DNA of 14,202 bases, taken from the NCBI GenBank assembly GCA_964446775.1, contig CAYURA010000022.1:1-14202 (forward strand), given 5' to 3'. The position numbers and the translations under genes were made by a program. Positions within the stretch are counted from its first letter, which is position 1. The number at the start of each line of letters is the position of its first letter. The notes under the pieces were generated by a model that worked only from the letters and a program-made list of their open reading frames with translations, did no database searches and was not told where the DNA came from. The DNA comes from GCA-002841655 sp964446775 (GTDB taxonomy: Bacteria; Patescibacteriota; Patescibacteriia; Patescibacteriales; UBA12465). This document shows, piece by piece, positions 7,700 to 13,463 of this stretch.

Positions 7700-8638
7700 A
7701 TGTCTAAAATATTAGTGACTGGTGGAGCTGGTTTTATTGGCTCAGTTCTAGTCGATCGTTTAATTCTAAATGGTCATAAAGTGACAATTTTAGATAACTT
7801 AATTTCTGGTTCTAAAGACTACTTAAATTCTCAAGCCACTTTTTGGGAATTAGATATTCTTGATAATGATTTAAGTGATCGTTTTAAGCAAGAAAATTTT
7901 GATTTAGTCTATCATTTAGCAGCTCAAATAGATGTGCGTGCTTCTGTCGTTGACCCTGCTTTTGATAATAGGGTTAATGTTCTTGGTGGACTCAATGTTT
8001 TAGAAGCTTCACGTCAAAGTGGTGTTAAAAAAATAATTTTTAGCTCAACTGGAGGAGCTATTTATGGTGAAACTGAAGATTTACCAACTACTGAGTACGC
8101 CGCTACCTATCCACTATCTCCTTATGGAATAAATAAACTAGCTTTAGAAAAATATATTAATTACTATTATCAGGTTTATGGTTTAAATTATACTATTTTG
8201 CGTTTTGCCAATGTATATGGGCCAAGACAGTATAAAGGGGGAGAGGCTGGTGTTATTGCCATTTTTACTGAAGCGGCTGCTAGTGATGGTTCTTGTACTC
8301 TTTTTGGTGATGGTTCACAGACTAGAGACTTTGTGTATGTTGATGATGTCGTCTCAGCATTAATTAAGGCAGGAATAATTGATTGTCGCTGCGAGATTAA
8401 TATAGCCACCTCTAAAGAGACAAACATGCTGGAGATGATTGATGCAATTGAAAAGGCAGCTAATAGAAAATTAGATTTTAAAAAAGTAGCTGCTAAACCG
8501 GGAGAAGTGCTGCGTAGCTGTTTGTCTAATAAACGAGCTTTAGAAATTTTAGATTGGCGACCTCAGGTAGAATTTGCGGATGGAGTTAGGCAGACTTATG
8601 CATGGGTTAAAAAACAAATAGAGGATAATAAGATTTAA
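7700..8638 (+). CDS. NAD-dependent epimerase/dehydratase (UDP-glucose 4-epimerase-like)
   Basis: Extended short-chain dehydrogenase/reductase of 312 residues, most like GalE-type UDP-sugar 4-epimerases used for exopolysaccharide or cell-surface glycan precursors. The NAD-binding Rossmann motif GGAGFIG is at 8-14, followed by LDNLISG (31-37) where Asp32 would bind the adenosine ribose. HLAAQIDVR is at 72-80. The catalytic triad is Ser/Thr in SSTGGAIYG (Thr117), Tyr142 and Lys146 in PYGINK. Sugar-nucleotide contacts are suggested by RFANVYGPRQ (168-177) and LFGDGSQTRDFVYVDDVV (201-218). No gap or lost residue is seen. The exact sugar cannot be read from sequence: 4-epimerase, UDP-GlcNAc epimerase and dehydratase relatives are all possible. 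It starts without a Shine-Dalgarno and precedes tpiA by 10 nt. Confidence 0.88.
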   Translation: MSKILVTGGAGFIGSVLVDRLILNGHKVTILDNLISGSKDYLNSQATFWELDILDNDLSDRFKQENFDLVYHLAAQIDVRASVVDPAFDNRVNVLGGLNVLEASRQSGVKKIIFSSTGGAIYGETEDLPTTEYAATYPLSPYGINKLALEKYINYYYQVYGLNYTILRFANVYGPRQYKGGEAGVIAIFTEAAASDGSCTLFGDGSQTRDFVYVDDVVSALIKAGIIDCRCEINIATSKETNMLEMIDAIEKAANRKLDFKKVAAKPGEVLRSCLSNKRALEILDWRPQVEFADGVRQTYAWVKKQIEDNKI

Positions 8639-8648
8639 TCTATTTATT

Positions 8649-9380
8649 ATGAAAAAAATAATTGTAGCAAATTGGAAAATGCAGCTTTTAAACAGCGAGG
8701 CTAAAGCTTTGGCCTTAAATTTTTTTGAAGAATTAAAGGATTCAAAAAATAATATTGTCATCTGTCCAGATTATTTAAGTCTAGTTGATATTGCTAGAAT
8801 AATAAAAGAATCTCAGTTCTTATTAGGTGCTCAGGACTTAGCTGCCTATGATAGGGGAGCTTATACGGGGGAAATTTCTGCAGAATCTTTGAAGGAGTTA
8901 GGGGTTTCTTATGTCATTATTGGCCACAGTGAACGTCGCTCATATTTACAAGAATCGGATAAATTAATTTCTGAAAAAATAAAAAAAGCGATTAAAAATA
9001 AATTAATCCCTATTCTTTGTGTGGGAGAAAACGCAGCTGAAAGGAAACAGGGAAGGGCTAATATGGTTATTCGTAGACAGCTTAAGGGGGCCCTATCATC
9101 CCTAAAATCTAGCGAATTAAGCAAGCTACATGTTGCTTATGAGCCAATTTGGGCTATTGGATCTGGTCGTTATTGTGATGCTGAGCAGGCAAGGTCTATT
9201 AAATCGTTAATCATTGATTGTTGTTTAAAGCTCGGTGTTAAAAAGGTAAAAGTTCTTTATGGCGGGAGTGCTAATATAGAAAATGCTAAATCTTTTTTAT
9301 TCAAAGCTTCTTTTTCTGGCCTATTAGTTGGTGGCGCTAGTTTAGAGCTTGATAGTTTTAGGCAAATTGTAAATCTTTAA
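8649..9380 (+). CDS. tpiA: Triosephosphate isomerase
   Basis: Interconverts dihydroxyacetone phosphate and glyceraldehyde 3-phosphate. 243 residues, one TIM barrel of slightly short length. All catalytic groups are intact: Asn8 and Lys10 in ANWKM, His93 in GHSERR (92-97), Glu165 in YEPIWAIGSG (164-173) with the flexible loop 6, YGGSAN (204-209) and the phosphate-gripping LLVGGASL (225-232). Unlike pgk, eno and the iPGM-like gene upstream, nothing in the active site is altered. It lies 10 nt after the epimerase stop and 5 nt before the TPR gene, without a Shine-Dalgarno, so it is probably in the same transcript. It is separated from the other glycolytic genes by the gyrB region. Confidence 0.96.
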   Translation: MKKIIVANWKMQLLNSEAKALALNFFEELKDSKNNIVICPDYLSLVDIARIIKESQFLLGAQDLAAYDRGAYTGEISAESLKELGVSYVIIGHSERRSYLQESDKLISEKIKKAIKNKLIPILCVGENAAERKQGRANMVIRRQLKGALSSLKSSELSKLHVAYEPIWAIGSGRYCDAEQARSIKSLIIDCCLKLGVKKVKVLYGGSANIENAKSFLFKASFSGLLVGGASLELDSFRQIVNL

Positions 9381-9385
9381 TAGTT

Positions 9386-10198
9386 ATGTTAGAAATTATT
9401 GCTTGGATATTATTAATTATATCGTTAATAGTAATCATTACTATAATATTGCGTCGTTTTCCAGCTTTAGCAATTCTAAATGTAGATAATATTCCTGGTC
9501 AAAAAGAGGCTAAATTTAAAGATAAAATATTAAAACAAAGAGTAGAGCGAGATTTTTTTTCAATATCAAGAAGAATAAATAAATTAAAAAGAAAAATTGG
9601 GACAGCGATTAGCCAATTTTTTAGTTTACGTTATAAAAAATTACAAAAGTTAAAAACAGATTTAAAGAAATATAAGAAGCTAAGTTATAGAGAGAAAAAA
9701 GCAAGAATTGAGAATCTTTTTGTTAAATCACTGGGTCATATTAATGATGAAGATTATGAAAAAGCTGAGGCTAGCTTAATTGAAATAATTAGTCTGGATC
9801 CTAAAAATATTAAATCCTTTTTAAAATTAGCTGAGTGTTATCGTCTTCGTAAAGTCTATAAAGAAGCAAGAGAAACATTAGAGCACGGCTTAAAGTTAAC
9901 AAGACAATTAAAAAATGACCCTGAGCTTTTAGAGGGTTTAGTTATTCCGGAAATAATATTTTCCTTAGCCGAACTATGCCAAGAGGCAGAAATGTATCCT
10001 GAAGCACTTGAATATAGTCTACAAGCTATTGATATTGAGCCGATGAATCCGCGTTATCTTGATTTAATTTTAGATTTGAGTATAATTAAAAAAGATAAAA
10101 AATTAGCTTTAGAAACCTGGGAGAAACTATCAAACACTAATCCAGATAATAAAAAATTAAATCAATTGAAAGATAAAATTGATCTATTAATAGAATAG
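9386..10198 (+). CDS. Membrane-anchored TPR protein
   Basis: 270 residues. One N-terminal transmembrane helix (about 3-22, IIAWILLIISLIVIITIIL) is followed by a basic, probably helical linker (about 45-110, many Lys/Arg, coiled-coil-like). Three or more degenerate tetratricopeptide repeats then fill about 115-265: GHINDEDYEKAEASLIEIIS followed by LDP; CYRLRKVYKEARETLEHGLK; LCQEAEMYPEALEYSLQAID followed by IEPMNP; and KKLALETWEKLSNTNPD. It is predicted to sit at the cytoplasmic membrane with the TPR domain in the cytosol as an interaction scaffold. The partner is unknown. Start ATG is 5 nt after tpiA; stop TAG is 6 nt before tRNA-Thr. A TTGAAA/TAGAAT pair at 10166-10196 near its end could be a weak promoter for the tRNA (spacer 19, longer than ideal). 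Confidence 0.78.
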   Translation: MLEIIAWILLIISLIVIITIILRRFPALAILNVDNIPGQKEAKFKDKILKQRVERDFFSISRRINKLKRKIGTAISQFFSLRYKKLQKLKTDLKKYKKLSYREKKARIENLFVKSLGHINDEDYEKAEASLIEIISLDPKNIKSFLKLAECYRLRKVYKEARETLEHGLKLTRQLKNDPELLEGLVIPEIIFSLAELCQEAEMYPEALEYSLQAIDIEPMNPRYLDLILDLSIIKKDKKLALETWEKLSNTNPDNKKLNQLKDKIDLLIE

Positions 10199-10204
10199 TA
10201 TATT

Positions 10205-10277
10205 GCCGTTTTAGCTCAGCTGGTAGAGCATTTCCATGGTAAGGAAAAGGTCTCGGGTTCAAATCCCGAAAACGGCT
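10205..10277 (+). tRNA. tRNA-Thr (anticodon GGT)
   Basis: A full cloverleaf can be folded. Acceptor 10205-10211 pairs with 10270-10276 (7 bp); D stem GCTC/GAGC; anticodon stem TTTCC/GGAAA (10231-10235, 10243-10247) with loop ATGGTAA, so the anticodon is GGT (10238-10240); variable loop AGGTC; T arm TCGGG-TTCAAAT-CCCGA. The discriminator is T at 10277 and the following bases are CAG, so CCA is not encoded. It reads ACC and ACT codons. No duplicate of its 3' end was found elsewhere in the window. Confidence 0.97.
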
Positions 10278-10287
10278 CAGAGATTAA

Positions 10288-10320
10288 AAAAGACTGTCTT
10301 AAAAAATTAGACAGCCTTTT
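10288..10320 (+). terminator. Bidirectional hairpin terminator after tRNA-Thr
   Basis: The stem 10288-10299 pairs with 10309-10320 (11 of 12 pairs, one A-C mismatch). A 9-nt A/T loop follows the 5' arm. T's follow on the plus strand and a TCTTTTTT run follows on the minus strand. It would end the tRNA-Thr transcript and the convergent 70-aa gene. Confidence 0.8.
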
Positions 10321-10372
10321 ATTTTATTCATATTATAACTTGGTGATAGAAAAGATAAAAAATTAATCAATT

Positions 10373-10585
10373 CTACTTTTTCCAAGCAGCTTCAAAGGCA
10401 GCAGCAGCAGCATCATCGCTTGCTTCAGGGTTTTTAAGCTTATAATCTTCAATCCATTTTTCCAAAGCTTCTAAATTCTCATCAAAGGCTTCTGGGCCAT
10501 CTTCGTAGCTTTCCCTTTCTTTAATGTAGCGACTAAAGTTATCAAACTTTTTGTCAAAGGCTGCTCTGATGATAAGAAGAACCAC
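10373..10585 (-). CDS. Small single-TM acidic protein with uncertain start
   Basis: The span uses GTG at 10585 as start and gives 70 residues. The same frame stays open upstream to a TAA at 10642-10640 and encodes NNKLKKALVIILGIAVV directly before VLLIIRAAF, an excellent transmembrane helix that the GTG start would cut in half. There is no ATG, GTG or TTG in this extension. The codon where ATG would be expected is ATA (10633-10631), and it sits about 8 nt after a perfect extended -10 (10650-10642). The rest is soluble and acidic, ending in an Ala-rich EASDDAAAAAFEAAWKK. The product is unrecognised. Either translation begins at a rare AUA/AUU codon, or the start is mutated (pseudogene or base error), or GTG is used. 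Stop TAG, followed by the bidirectional terminator at 10288-10320. Confidence 0.6.
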   Translation of the reverse strand: MVLLIIRAAFDKKFDNFSRYIKERESYEDGPEAFDENLEALEKWIEDYKLKNPEASDDAAAAAFEAAWKK

Positions 10586-10641
10586 AGCAATCCCAAGGAT
10601 TATAACTAATGCCTTTTTTAATTTATTGTTTATAGAATCTT

Positions 10642-10650
10642 ATTATAACA
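10642..10650 (-). promoter_or_regulatory. Extended -10 promoter of the small TM gene
   Basis: On the minus strand TGTTATAAT, a TGn extension plus perfect TATAAT, at 10650-10642. No -35 is evident, as expected for extended -10 promoters. The predicted start of transcription (about 10635-10633) coincides with the ATA codon, so the mRNA could be leaderless. Confidence 0.6.
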
Positions 10651-10712
10651 TCTAGCTAGTGAGTATGAAATCTGTCTTGCTCAGCCAAAGATTAGATAAT
10701 CAAAACATAAAA

Positions 10713-10745
10713 AAGAGACTGCCTATATTAATTAGGCAGTCTTTT
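10713..10745 (-). terminator. Terminator of the 145-aa gene
   Basis: A perfect 10-bp stem (10716-10725 with 10733-10742), extendable by A-T/G-T pairs to 10713 and 10745, with a 7-nt loop. On the minus strand it is followed by a CTTTTTT run and lies directly after the 145-aa gene's stop at 10747. T's also follow on the plus strand. Confidence 0.85.
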
Positions 10746-10746
10746 A

Positions 10747-11184
10747 TCATATTTTTTCGTTAATATCTCGTACATTTTGGATAATTGTAAAACTTATCTT
10801 TCCTTTTAAAATCTTTTCCACCACTGGGGTGGCGTAAATCTTAAGACTTCGATTTTGTGTCCTAATGTACTTTATTAGGCTTAGGAAAGCTTTTATTTTT
10901 GCTTCATCGATGGAGAAATCAGTTTCCCCATGAAGAAGGAGATAGTTGCTTTCATTTTTAAGCAACCTTTCAAACTCGACTGAACGCCCATTTAATGGCA
11001 CGTTGAAAGGAATAAGTCCTATCTTACCGACAGAATCCTTCAATTCTTGATGGAAGCTGTCGCACGAATTGTATTTTGACAGCCTGACATCCAAACTGTC
11101 AAATAGGCAAAATACTAGAATTGGAGCAACTTCTTCAGTTCTCCATGGTTGACTTCTCCATTTACGGTCATTTTTTCTCGCCAT
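10747..11184 (-). CDS. Hypothetical protein, 145 aa
   Basis: I do not recognise this family. The 145-residue protein is predicted soluble: a basic N-terminus (MARKNDRKWRSQPWR), then VAPILVFCLFDSLDV (about 19-33), a mixed middle, and a C-terminal half alternating strand-like and helix-like segments (NYLLLHGETDF, KIKAFLSLIKYIRTQN, LKIYATP, ISFTIIQNV), which suggests a small alpha/beta domain. Two Cys (about 26 and 41), no signal peptide. It ends with TGA, the only gene here to do so. It is transcribed divergently from the 11418/12115 operon, from a near-consensus promoter (11252-11224), giving a leader of about 33 nt. The ATG lacks a Shine-Dalgarno. Codon use is more C/G-ended than in the housekeeping genes. 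It is probably linked to the divergent operon by shared regulation. Confidence 0.65.
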   Translation of the reverse strand: MARKNDRKWRSQPWRTEEVAPILVFCLFDSLDVRLSKYNSCDSFHQELKDSVGKIGLIPFNVPLNGRSVEFERLLKNESNYLLLHGETDFSIDEAKIKAFLSLIKYIRTQNRSLKIYATPVVEKILKGKISFTIIQNVRDINEKI

Positions 11185-11223
11185 GTTTTTATTTTTTTTG
11201 TAAGTACTATATTGATTAATTCA

Positions 11224-11252
11224 ATTTTAAAATTAATATCACTACTTGTCAA
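11224..11252 (-). promoter_or_regulatory. Near-consensus promoter of the 145-aa gene
   Basis: Minus strand: TTGACA (11252-11247), 17-nt spacer, TAAAAT (11229-11224). It is back to back with the plus-strand promoter at 11271-11299, leaving 18 bp between the two -35 boxes. Confidence 0.75.
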
Positions 11253-11270
11253 TCCTGAATTGGCTTGAAC

Positions 11271-11299
11271 TTGACAAATACTAATTATTTTAGTATAAT
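11271..11299 (+). promoter_or_regulatory. Perfect consensus promoter of the two-gene operon
   Basis: TTGACA (11271-11276), 17-nt spacer, TATAAT (11294-11299). Transcription would start near 11306, giving a leader of about 112 nt to the ATG at 11418 that contains the long hairpin at 11335-11392. Confidence 0.85.
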
Positions 11300-11334
11300 G
11301 TATAGTTATGATTGGACATTAAAAAATAAGGTTA

Positions 11335-11392
11335 GATTTGGTTAATTACCAAGATCGTCTGTAAACAGGCGGTTTCAGTAATTAATCAAATT
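11335..11392 (+). promoter_or_regulatory. Long hairpin in the operon leader
   Basis: A 15-bp outer stem (11335-11349 with 11378-11392, including two G-T pairs) encloses a two-mismatch internal loop, four more A-T/G-T pairs, and a GC-rich 6-bp helix (11356-11361 with 11366-11371) with a TAAA loop. There is no T-run after it, so it is not an intrinsic terminator. It may protect the mRNA or act as a regulatory or protein-binding element, and it could mask a TTG codon at 11391. Confidence 0.65.
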
Positions 11393-11417
11393 GTTAAACT
11401 TTCATAAAAACAAAAAA

Positions 11418-12098
11418 ATGAATAAAAGAAATGCAGAAAACAAAAAGAAGAGTATTTTCCAGGATGCATTGGGACAACTAGTGCCCATATTCGTCCCCTG
11501 GGCAATTGATCAATTATTAGCCATAGTTCCAGACGGGACGAAGGTTGATGATTTCTTAAAAAATAATCATAAACATTGGGGGAAGGTGACCAATACACTA
11601 GCGATGCTAATTAAGCGTTTCACTAACGCCCCTGATATCGTTGATGATATCATTAACGAAGTAACGGCAGAGTCCAATAGCGCCATATTAAAAAAATATG
11701 GTGCTGATGGGACTATTAAAGGAAGTTCCTCCAAACAAAAAAATCACACGTCAAAGCGTGTGGAGGACCTGGTGGCTCTCCTTCCTTCTAAGGAGTTGAT
11801 TCAATTTAATTCGAATTTGTCCAGCATTAGTGCTGAGCAAAGGCAAATAATAAAAGAATTCAAAATTTTGGACGTTGAGCCAGAAGCCACACAATTTATA
11901 ATAAATCTGGCTCATATGAGCATAGATCAATTTAAATTGTGGGCAGACTTATACTGTCCACTCTCAGCCAAGAGAAAAAGTAAGTTTGAAATAAGCCTCG
12001 AAGAGGCTTGGGGTGAGTTTCAGGCTGATATGAAGGACACAAATATTGGTAAAAATGGCTTCTTTGCCAAAATGGCAAGGAAAAAAAAATTAATGTAA
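11418..12098 (+). CDS. Hypothetical soluble protein, 226 aa
   Basis: Unrecognised. With ATG at 11418 the product has 226 residues. The frame is open from a TTG at 11391, which would add nine residues, but that codon lies in the leader hairpin, so ATG is preferred. No Shine-Dalgarno is visible before either. Seen in the sequence: a Lys/Asn-rich N-terminus (MNKRNAENKKK), a hydrophobic amphipathic segment LGQLVPIFVPWAIDQLLAIVP (about 9-29) that could touch a membrane, a largely helical body with an acidic DIVDDIINEV, a Ser/Lys-rich linker (about 100-115), a second helical part, and a basic tail (KMARKKKLM). No Cys-rich or catalytic motif is visible. It is followed 16 nt later by the six-TM gene, so the two are probably co-expressed and may interact. 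More C/G-ending codons than the housekeeping genes suggest a different origin. Confidence 0.68.
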   Translation: MNKRNAENKKKSIFQDALGQLVPIFVPWAIDQLLAIVPDGTKVDDFLKNNHKHWGKVTNTLAMLIKRFTNAPDIVDDIINEVTAESNSAILKKYGADGTIKGSSSKQKNHTSKRVEDLVALLPSKELIQFNSNLSSISAEQRQIIKEFKILDVEPEATQFIINLAHMSIDQFKLWADLYCPLSAKRKSKFEISLEEAWGEFQADMKDTNIGKNGFFAKMARKKKLM

Positions 12099-12114
12099 AA
12101 AAAAGGGGGTATAA

Positions 12115-13341
12115 ATGAATATAGTGTTTCTTAGCGCCATCTTTGTTATTTTGATGGCGTTAATTGTCTTAGTGACTCCTTTCCGAAGGTTTATCGTCGA
12201 TGAGTTAAAGGCGATAATGCTTTTAGCAGGCCACTATCTTCCCAAGTGGCTTGTCATATCAGTCAAAACAATTGGTGTTTACACCGTAGTTTTGACAGGG
12301 GTTACGATAATAGCGTTAATTTTAATGATAATTGCTATTATCATTGGGAGTCCTGGATTGATAGGGTTCTTGTTCGTAACCGCTCTATCATTAATCCTCC
12401 TTGCCTGGTTGCCAGCGGGAGTGATACTAAGTGTTTTTGGCATTACAGATTCAGTCGTGCCGAAAACCATTAAAACCATGATTGCGTGGCTTGCTTTCGT
12501 TGGTTTTCTGGGATTAGTAGCACCTGGACTTTTTAGCTATTATTCAATAGTTGGAGTAGCCTTGCTTGCTCTAATTATCATGGCCGCCAGCACAAAAGTG
12601 AACCTAATGGATAAATTAATAATCCCTCTGGTTCTAATAATGAGTTTAACGCTTACTTGGAAAGAATTCTTTCCGGATAGCTACCGTTCCACGATACGTT
12701 ATGCCTCATCGTGGGCTAAAAGGTTTGACACCTTTAAAGACAGAGGCAGTATTTTGAACGAGACAAAGGCAGCCACAACCTACGGGGTCACGTTAAAGAA
12801 CATCTGTGTTCTTTATAAAAAAAATTCCTCTTCATCATTAGATGAAGCAGAGGTAAATATTCCTCGAGGAACGACCGTATTGATTTCTAGTCATGAAAAC
12901 GAAGTCCTCATCATTGATGGACAATCATTTTTGGAAATCAGGTTAGCCAAAGAAAATGGGTCGTTTGTAAACGGCCAAACATTTTTGGTTGAAGCTGAAT
13001 ATATACAGCTTGCGACACCATCCCAGATATTTCCTGAAGATGGCAATCTACTGCCATCTTCTAAAAAATATGAAGAAGAGTTCGTTAGGTCTGCGGAGCT
13101 CCTACTAGACTTGGGTGAAACCAGGTTTGATTTTGATAAAGGAGGAGAAAGGAGTCCCTGGCTCCGGTTTCCCGATGAGGATCTAACATATATAATAAGT
13201 TCCATCAGTAAACAATATAAAATTGTTTTCAGTGATGGGACTATATACCCAGGAGGTCAGGCGATACCAAAAAAGGTAAAGCCTAAATTCTTTATCAGGT
13301 CCACAGGACCTGAATGTGTGATAATAAATGTAAAAAAATAA
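12115..13341 (+). CDS. Six-TM membrane protein with C-terminal SH3-like domain
   Basis: Unrecognised family, 408 residues. About six hydrophobic helices fill the first 182 residues (roughly 3-21, 52-77, 82-108, 121-140, 143-158, 167-182). A soluble C-terminal half follows. Residues about 217-305 (TYGVTLKNICVLYKK, then VNIPRGTTVLISS, LIIDGQSFLEIRL and GQTFLVEAEYIQLA) have the short-strand pattern of a bacterial SH3-like barrel, a fold often used to bind peptidoglycan or peptides. Residues about 320-408 are also beta-rich (YKIVFSDGTIYPGG). A good Shine-Dalgarno, AGGGGG (12104-12109), precedes the ATG by 5 nt, one of only two in the window. A terminator follows at 13364-13394. A role as an envelope sensor or anchor is inference. 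No transporter or enzyme motif is seen. Confidence 0.72.
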   Translation: MNIVFLSAIFVILMALIVLVTPFRRFIVDELKAIMLLAGHYLPKWLVISVKTIGVYTVVLTGVTIIALILMIIAIIIGSPGLIGFLFVTALSLILLAWLPAGVILSVFGITDSVVPKTIKTMIAWLAFVGFLGLVAPGLFSYYSIVGVALLALIIMAASTKVNLMDKLIIPLVLIMSLTLTWKEFFPDSYRSTIRYASSWAKRFDTFKDRGSILNETKAATTYGVTLKNICVLYKKNSSSSLDEAEVNIPRGTTVLISSHENEVLIIDGQSFLEIRLAKENGSFVNGQTFLVEAEYIQLATPSQIFPEDGNLLPSSKKYEEEFVRSAELLLDLGETRFDFDKGGERSPWLRFPDEDLTYIISSISKQYKIVFSDGTIYPGGQAIPKKVKPKFFIRSTGPECVIINVKK

Positions 13342-13354
13342 AATGTAAAAAAAT
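13326..13354 (+). repeat. 15-bp-period duplication across the stop codon
   Basis: AAATGTAAAAAAAT is repeated with a 15-bp period (13326-13339 and 13341-13354), so the last codons of the six-TM gene plus its TAA stop (Asn-Val-Lys-Lys-stop) occur twice in the same frame. Confidence 0.75.
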
Positions 13355-13363
13355 AATTAGTAT

Positions 13364-13394
13364 AAAGAGGGAGCAAAATTGCGACCTCTTTTTT
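13364..13394 (+). terminator. Rho-independent terminator of the two-gene operon
   Basis: Stem AAAGAGG (13364-13370) with CCTCTTT (13385-13391). A 14-nt loop can form a further GC/GC pairing. A T6 run at 13389-13394 follows. It ends the unknown operon before the pilin gene's own promoter. Confidence 0.8.
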
Positions 13395-13408
13395 AATTTT
13401 CTAAACTT

Positions 13409-13417
13409 TGCTATAAT
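13409..13417 (+). promoter_or_regulatory. Extended -10 promoter of the pilin gene
   Basis: TGCTATAAT at 13409-13417, a TGn extension plus perfect TATAAT. Only a T-run sits at the -35 distance. The predicted leader is about 40 nt to the ATG at 13464. The small TM gene at 10.4 kb uses the same promoter style. Confidence 0.6.
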
Positions 13418-13463
13418 TGAATTGATCTAATTAATTAGTATTTAGATATTAAGTAAAGTATTT

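Noticed and set aside
11335..11400. Integron attC-like site (inverted repeat ending in GTTAAAC).
   Set aside because: The 3' core-like heptamer is there, but the matching RYYYAAC at the 5' end is missing, and no integrase or cassette array is seen.
11391..11417. TTG at 11391 as start of the 226-aa protein (235 residues).
   Set aside because: It falls in the 3' arm of the leader hairpin, has no Shine-Dalgarno, and an in-frame ATG follows at 11418.
11737..11761. CACACG/CGTGTG hairpin inside the 226-aa gene.
   Set aside because: A 6-bp stem within coding sequence, with no T-run; probably chance.
12063..12090. TTGCC/GGCAA hairpin near the end of the 226-aa gene as a terminator.
   Set aside because: It is followed by A's rather than T's on the plus strand, and the downstream gene has a good ribosome site, which fits co-transcription.
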